DNA from: Candidatus Methylomirabilis sp.
GTDB lineage: Bacteria > DYJV01
DNA: 20,009 bases
Direction: 5' to 3'
NCBI GenBank assembly: GCA_020722945.1
Contig: DYJV01000042.1
Span: 1-20,009 of the forward strand
Position numbers and translations under genes: made by a program. Below the pieces are notes generated by a model. That model worked only from the letters and a program-made list of their open reading frames with translations. It searched no databases and had not been told where the DNA came from. Position 1 is the stretch's first letter, and every line of letters begins with the position of its first letter. Below are positions 16,498 to 20,009 of the stretch, one piece after another.

Positions 16498-17495
16498 TTA
16501 ATAGCTCCAATCTCTTTAAAATACTTTATTGCACCTGGATGAAAAGGTATTGCTGTTTTCCCTATAAATTTTGCAGTGCTCTCAACATTTGTATCTTTTG
16601 ATGCCTTAACAGCAGAGTGAAGCTGATCTAAATTTGAAAAAACAGCTTTTACCATATTATAAGCAACATCTTCAGGGAGTGATTTGGGAGCAAGAATTTG
16701 GTTCCAGAAAGCAAGGGTCTCTGTATCGTTGCTTGTGCCATAAACATCTTTTTTGATCACTCCTGTGTCAGCAAGACCAGGAAATTTCTCGTTAAAGTAT
16801 TGGACAACCTTACTATCTTTTGGAATTGGAACAAATGCTACATTTTGACCTTTTCGTTTAAGGGTGGTTGTCAGCTCAACAATAGAGCCTGTAGGTAAGC
16901 CTCCTGACCAAAAATATGCATCTATTGTCCCATTTGAAAGACCCTCCTCAGACTCTTTTGCTCCAAGTTTCTCCCATTTTTTGAATGAGTCTGTTTTTAC
17001 TCCTGCTGATTCAAGTATCAGAAGTGCTGTATACTCTGTCCCTGATCCGGGAGCTCCTGTTGATACTCTTTTACCTGAAAGATCTGCAAGAGATTTGATC
17101 CCTGATTTGTCTGTGGTTACAATTTGGAGGAAATTTGGATACATCATCCATAAAATTGTAGTTGGTGCAGGGTTATCTTTAAACTTAGGGTGTGTCCCTT
17201 TAAATGTAACAAATGCTGAATCTGGAAGCGATGTTGCACAGAAGAATGTCCCTTTTGCAGGGTCTGATTTGTCCCTGATGAGAAGGTTATTATCGACTGA
17301 AGCTGCTGTCTGGATAGCAGTTGTCTTATAACCGGTGGTTTTGGTAATTATGTCAGATACCTGAGTCCCATAATAAAAATATACTCCACCTAATCCCCCT
17401 GTTGCAAAAAAGATTTTTTCATCCTTTGCATTTAGTAGAGTAGAGAAAAGGAAAATTAGGATAAATGTAAACAGAGTAATAAAAAATCTTTTCAT
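16494..17495 (-). CDS. TAXI-family TRAP transporter solute-binding protein
   Basis: A 333-residue periplasmic binding protein. The signal peptide is clear (MKRFF start, hydrophobic to about residue 20, likely cleavage after Ala23 in LLNA). Family-like features are FFATGGLGGVYFYYG near the mature N-terminus, GKRVSTGAPGSGTEYTA in the middle, GTIDAYFWSGGLPTGSI, and the C-terminal IPFHPGAIKYFKEIG, which is typical of TAXI proteins. It would deliver its ligand to the fused permease encoded downstream. ATG 17493-17495 is preceded by AAGGAGG. A TTGACA-containing promoter lies about 70 bases upstream, and a terminator-like hairpin follows the gene. The ligand cannot be deduced. Confidence 0.92.
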   Translation of the reverse strand: MKRFFITLFTFILIFLFSTLLNAKDEKIFFATGGLGGVYFYYGTQVSDIITKTTGYKTTAIQTAASVDNNLLIRDKSDPAKGTFFCATSLPDSAFVTFKGTHPKFKDNPAPTTILWMMYPNFLQIVTTDKSGIKSLADLSGKRVSTGAPGSGTEYTALLILESAGVKTDSFKKWEKLGAKESEEGLSNGTIDAYFWSGGLPTGSIVELTTTLKRKGQNVAFVPIPKDSKVVQYFNEKFPGLADTGVIKKDVYGTSNDTETLAFWNQILAPKSLPEDVAYNMVKAVFSNLDQLHSAVKASKDTNVESTAKFIGKTAIPFHPGAIKYFKEIGAIK

Positions 17496-17552
17496 TAATT
17501 CCTCCTTGACTTTTGATTTGTTTGTAAAAGAGATTTTTATTAGATATAATTT

Positions 17553-17581
17553 TTAGTATAAAACTATATTTTTTTTGTCAA
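17553..17581 (-). promoter_or_regulatory. Probable sigma-70-type promoter of the TAXI-TRAP operon
   Basis: On the minus strand a perfect -35 box TTGACA (17576-17581) is followed after 17 bases by TACTAA (17553-17558) as the -10 box; TATACT at 17555-17560 is the alternative with a 15-base spacer. The spacer is a run of A and T. The promoter points to the TAXI gene, whose start is about 60 bases away. Confidence 0.55.
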
Positions 17582-17642
17582 GTTAAATTCTTTTTTCTTA
17601 ACTAAAATAATAAAGAGAGAGCACGGAGATATTACCAGAGTG

Positions 17643-17671
17643 CCTGTCTGCCATGTGTCTCCACAGACAGG
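17643..17671. repeat. Perfect 8-bp inverted repeat (hairpin)
   Basis: CCTGTCTG (17643-17650) and CAGACAGG (17664-17671) are exact inverted copies around a 13-base loop. No T-run follows directly on either strand, so it is not an ordinary terminator. Confidence 0.6.
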
Positions 17672-18137
17672 AAGGCTGAAATGAAAAAAGAGAATAAATA
17701 CAAGAATAAAATACTCTTGTTATTTTGTTTATCGTAGCGATCAGAAATTTGGTTTTGACTCTATTCAGTTACCAGACTTTGACTCCAATCAATCTCCATC
17801 GGTGATGATGGCTTAAAAATAGTAGTGAGGCTGAAGGGAGATAAAAATTTAAAAACCAAAAAACAGATCGATAGGCTCAGCTACCCAAACAAAACTGAAA
17901 AACAAAAAATAGTTGTCAATTTTTAAAATAATTCAAACTTATAATTCAATCTTTACAATTTAAAATTTTTATAAAGTAACTTAAAAATAACAGCTCTTAA
18001 ACTCTTTTAAGTTTTAAAATTGAAATTGTGTAAACAAATTATGGACAAAAGTTGTTTTTTTAGTTATCCATTTTATGCTTAAAAGCTTTATACTCCTGCT
18101 TTTACTTTTTTTGATATCTTTTTTGAGGTTAATTTAA

Positions 18138-19094
18138 TTGGATATATTTTTTCCAATTTTTCAAGCTGTTGCTACTATGTTTGGAATAGGGATAATTGGT
18201 TTCTTCATAATACATAGGAAGGTTGTCCATGGGGACTTGTTTGGAATGATAGTCCCTCTTGTTGTTGATGTTGGTTTGCCTTGTCTTGTTTTCTCAAATA
18301 TCATAATGAAGTTTGATTCTGAAAAATTTTTTACACTCTGGAAGTATCCTCTCTATTGGGGTTCACAGACAATATATTTTCTTCTTTTGAGCATTATTTT
18401 TGCCAAATTATCAAAGCCTGAGACAAGAAGAGAATTTTCACTTTCACTATTTTATCAAAATGGGATATTTGTTCCTATTATAATAATTTCACAGGTTTTT
18501 GGAAGTAGTTCCAATTTATTGAGTGAGCTTTTCATCTTTACTGTTTTTTACCCTATACTTTTTTTTAATACTTACTCGCTATTTTTTAGAGATGCCAAAA
18601 GTAAACAAAAAAGTGGTGGATTGATTTTTAAAGATATATTTAATTCAGTATTGATTGCAACTATTTTTGCAGTAGTTATTAAAATTACAGGGTTTTATAA
18701 ATATCTTCCCCAATTTGTTTACTCTGTTTTCTCAGAAGTTGGTAAAATCACTATCCCTCTTATAATGATTGTTGTGGGTGGGAATATATATCTCGATATT
18801 TTAAAAAAACAGAAGTTTCTTATGGTTGAAAATATAAAATTTGTTTTAGTCAAAAATTTTATATTCCCCTTTTTTACCATAGTTTTACTCAAATTTCTTA
18901 ATCTTGGTAGTGATCTGAGTTTTATACTTTTTCTTCAGAGTGTTGTCCCTCCGATAACAGCAGCACCTATATTTATTAAAAGAGCAGGTGGAAATGAAAC
19001 TGCGGGTAACCAATTTTTGATATCCAGTTTTATTATCTCACTCTTCACAATTCCATCTTTCTATCTTTTTTATACTTCGCTCATTAAATTTTGA
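18138..19094 (+). CDS. AEC-family transporter (auxin efflux carrier-like permease)
   Basis: A 318-residue membrane protein with about ten hydrophobic helices in two halves, separated by a short polar stretch near residues 150-160, the usual size and layout of bacterial AEC permeases. Family-like features are FGIGIIGFFIIHRKV and LVVDVGLPCLVFSNI in the first half, and LIMIVVGGNIYLD and PITAAPIFIKRAGGN in the second half. Bacterial members move small organic acids such as malate or malonate; the substrate here is not evident. I accept the TTG start at 18138 because GAGG lies at 18125-18128 and the first helix then follows directly; the next in-frame ATG (18177) would cut into that helix. It is transcribed away from the TAXI operon and is a single gene. 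A weak CTCTA/TAGAG hairpin at 19131-19147 may end its transcript. Confidence 0.88.
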   Translation: MDIFFPIFQAVATMFGIGIIGFFIIHRKVVHGDLFGMIVPLVVDVGLPCLVFSNIIMKFDSEKFFTLWKYPLYWGSQTIYFLLLSIIFAKLSKPETRREFSLSLFYQNGIFVPIIIISQVFGSSSNLLSELFIFTVFYPILFFNTYSLFFRDAKSKQKSGGLIFKDIFNSVLIATIFAVVIKITGFYKYLPQFVYSVFSEVGKITIPLIMIVVGGNIYLDILKKQKFLMVENIKFVLVKNFIFPFFTIVLLKFLNLGSDLSFILFLQSVVPPITAAPIFIKRAGGNETAGNQFLISSFIISLFTIPSFYLFYTSLIKF

Positions 19095-19463
19095 TAGATA
19101 CTATAATTTTTATAGATTACCCTTATAATACTCTACTTCTGATAGAGATAAAAAATTTTATTTTTCCTGATTTTTGTTTTAAAAGTAAGAACTGTTTTTG
19201 AAAGATAGATATCTATTTTATTTTTACTGATTTTACCCCTTGAAACACTTATGTATCTGAAGACAAAAACCTCAATGATGTTAAAATTGATAGCTTTAAT
19301 TGTGTTTTTTTGGGTGGGGAGAGAGATACAGATTTAAAAGTAAGTTGAATTAAAATGTGTCTGATTTTAGAAGTTGGAGGAAGGTATTTTACTTTTTTTA
19401 AAAAAAATAAAAAAAGAATTGACAAAGTTAAAATATTATTGTAACGGGACTTTCTATTTTTAG
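19095..19463. other. AT-rich intergenic region ahead of the tRNA operon
   Basis: About 370 bases without a credible gene. It contains the weak hairpins CTATAA/TTATAG (19101-19115) and CTCTA/TAGAG (19131-19147), which may end the AEC transcript, and a TTGACA box near the tRNA genes. A minus-strand frame entering from the tRNA is only the antisense of tRNA-Thr. Confidence 0.55.
19419..19447 (+). promoter_or_regulatory. Probable promoter of the tRNA-tuf operon
   Basis: A perfect TTGACA (19419-19424) lies 39 bases before the first tRNA, in an A/T-rich setting. At a 17-base spacing the -10 position is TAACGG, a poor match, followed by G/C-rich bases that could be a stringent-type discriminator. 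The -35 box is convincing; the -10 box is not. Confidence 0.45.
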
Positions 19464-19536
19464 GCTGACGTAGCTCAATTGGTAGAGCAGCTGACTTGTA
19501 ATCAGCAGGTTGCGGGTTCAAGTCCCATCGTCAGCT
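19464..19536 (+). tRNA. tRNA-Thr (anticodon TGT)
   Basis: A 73-base cloverleaf. Acceptor stem GCTGACG pairs with CGTCAGC. The anticodon arm GCTGA-CTTGTAA-TCAGC carries TGT. The T arm GCGGG-TTCAAGT-CCCAT is present with one weak pair. The discriminator is T and CCA is not encoded. It is the first of four tRNAs before tuf. Confidence 0.96.
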
Positions 19537-19554
19537 TTATTTTTTTCTAATCAA

Positions 19555-19637
19555 GGAGAGGTTCCCGAGTGGACAAAGGGAGCAGACTGTAAATCTGCCG
19601 GCTGACGCCTTCGGAGGTTCGAACCCTCCCCTCTCCA
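19555..19637 (+). tRNA. tRNA-Tyr (anticodon GTA)
   Basis: An 83-base tRNA with a long variable arm, as expected for bacterial tyrosine tRNA. Acceptor GGAGAGG pairs with CCTCTCC. The anticodon loop CTGTAAA carries GTA. The variable arm includes GGCTGACGCCTTC and the T arm GGAGG-TTCGAAC-CCTCC is perfect. The discriminator is A and CCA is not encoded. Confidence 0.96.
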
Positions 19638-19643
19638 CTAAGT

Positions 19644-19692
19644 AATGGAAAGTAGATAGGAGATTTTTCGTTATTTACTACACTTTTCCATT
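19644..19692 (+). repeat. Hairpin in the tRNA-Tyr/tRNA-Gly spacer
   Basis: AATGGAAA (19644-19651) and TTTCCATT (19685-19692) are exact inverted copies, and GTAG/CTAC next to them may extend the stem with a bulge. A spacer hairpin within a tRNA precursor could guide processing; its role is not known. Confidence 0.5.
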
Positions 19693-19707
19693 TCATTGAG
19701 ACATTTT

Positions 19708-19781
19708 GCGGGAGTAGCTCAGTTGGCTAGAGCATCAGCCTTCCAAGCTGGGGGTCGCGAGTTCGAATCTCGTCTCCCGCT
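19708..19781 (+). tRNA. tRNA-Gly (anticodon TCC)
   Basis: A 74-base cloverleaf. Acceptor GCGGGAG pairs with CTCCCGC. The anticodon arm TCAGC-CTTCCAA-GCTGG carries TCC. The T arm GCGAG-TTCGAAT-CTCGT is present. The discriminator is T and CCA is not encoded. Confidence 0.96.
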
Positions 19782-19865
19782 CTTAATCATCTTTTTGTAT
19801 GGGAAAGCAACATACGATTTTCTATCTATATTATTGTGTTATTTTATTTATGTTAGGTTTTATAT

Positions 19866-19938
<73 letters not shown>

Positions 19939-19971
19939 TAAAAAGTAGCAAAAGTAAAACAGGAGGCAAAA

Positions 19972-20009
19972 ATGGCAAAAGCAAAGTATGAAAGGAAGAA
20001 GCCGCACGT
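19972..20009 (+). CDS. tuf: Elongation factor Tu (5' end only)
   Basis: The window ends 38 bases into a gene starting MAKAKYERKKPH, the conserved N-terminus of bacterial EF-Tu. AGGAGG lies at 19961-19966, about five bases before the ATG. The four upstream tRNAs and the 33-base spacing support co-transcription. The GTPase motifs lie beyond the window. Confidence 0.92.
   Translation, partial: MAKAKYERKKPH

Larger units (their letters stand above)
17496..18137. other. Long intergenic region with promoter, hairpin and direct repeat
   Basis: Some 640 bases lie between the divergent TAXI and AEC transporter genes. The part nearest the TAXI gene holds its promoter. At 17620-17900 base composition is less AT-rich than in the flanks, with a perfect eight-base-pair hairpin (17643-17671), a 14-base imperfect direct repeat, and possible paired segments ATCTCC and GGAGAT around 17792-17853. 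No long frame is open; a plus-strand frame from ATG 17680 has a good ribosome site but stops after 18 codons. I cannot assign the segment to a known RNA or element. Confidence 0.55.

Noticed and set aside
17640-17690. Possible signal recognition particle RNA, because of a GGAAGGCTG string near a hairpin
   Set aside because: The conserved GGAAGGAAGCAGCC core and closing stems are absent.
17680-17736. An 18-codon frame (MKKENKYKNKILLLFCLS) with a good ribosome site, resembling a lipoprotein signal
   Set aside because: It stops at once. A plus-one shift extends it only to about 46 residues with no recognisable family; kept only as a remark on the intergenic region.
19249-19521. A 90-codon minus-strand frame ending near the first tRNA
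   Set aside because: Its start is the antisense of tRNA-Thr (NPQPADYKSAALPIELRQ) and the rest is AT-rich filler with no ribosome site or family resemblance.

Overview
The window is AT-rich DNA from a Gram-negative-type bacterium: it encodes an exported alkaline phosphatase and a periplasmic TRAP/TAXI binding protein, and it ends in a tRNA-Thr, tRNA-Tyr, tRNA-Gly, tRNA-Thr, tuf cluster. Base composition, codon use and gene content resemble Deferribacteres (Calditerrivibrio/Deferribacter-like). That placement is an inference from memory and has not been searched.

Layout. (1) 262-7860, plus strand: a six-gene polyphosphate operon. It encodes a SixA-type phosphohistidine phosphatase, a CHAD-domain protein, a ParA-type ATPase, an exopolyphosphatase (Ppx/GppA with HD domain), a second and degenerate Ppx-HD paralogue, and polyphosphate kinase Ppk1. 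Every junction overlaps by 1-8 bases, so translation is probably coupled. (2) 8047-10819, minus strand: an exported alkaline phosphatase, a strong terminator hairpin, then a YibE/F-family membrane protein. (3) 10820-12444: gene-poor accessory-looking DNA with a decayed IS481-type transposase tail and a cysteine-rich DUF3795 protein. (4) 12445-17495, minus strand: a TRAP transporter operon of the TAXI type. Its order is binding protein, an attenuator-like hairpin, an open frame resembling DUF1850 without a normal start codon, fused TRAP permease, and an acyl-CoA ligase overlapping the permease. (5) 17496-18137: an intergenic region with an unexplained hairpin and direct repeat. (6) 18138-19094, plus strand: an AEC-family permease. 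(7) 19464-20009: four tRNAs and the first codons of tuf.

How the genes work together. Region 1 would make polyphosphate (Ppk1), degrade it (Ppx), bind it (CHAD) and perhaps position it (ParA ATPase). The SixA protein could act on the phosphohistidine of Ppk1. Alkaline phosphatase next door fits a phosphate-handling neighbourhood. Region 4 looks like uptake of an organic acid followed by CoA activation.

The most interesting candidate system is the polyphosphate operon, where a ParA-type positioning ATPase and a polyphosphate-binding CHAD protein sit between a histidine phosphatase and the polyphosphate enzymes.
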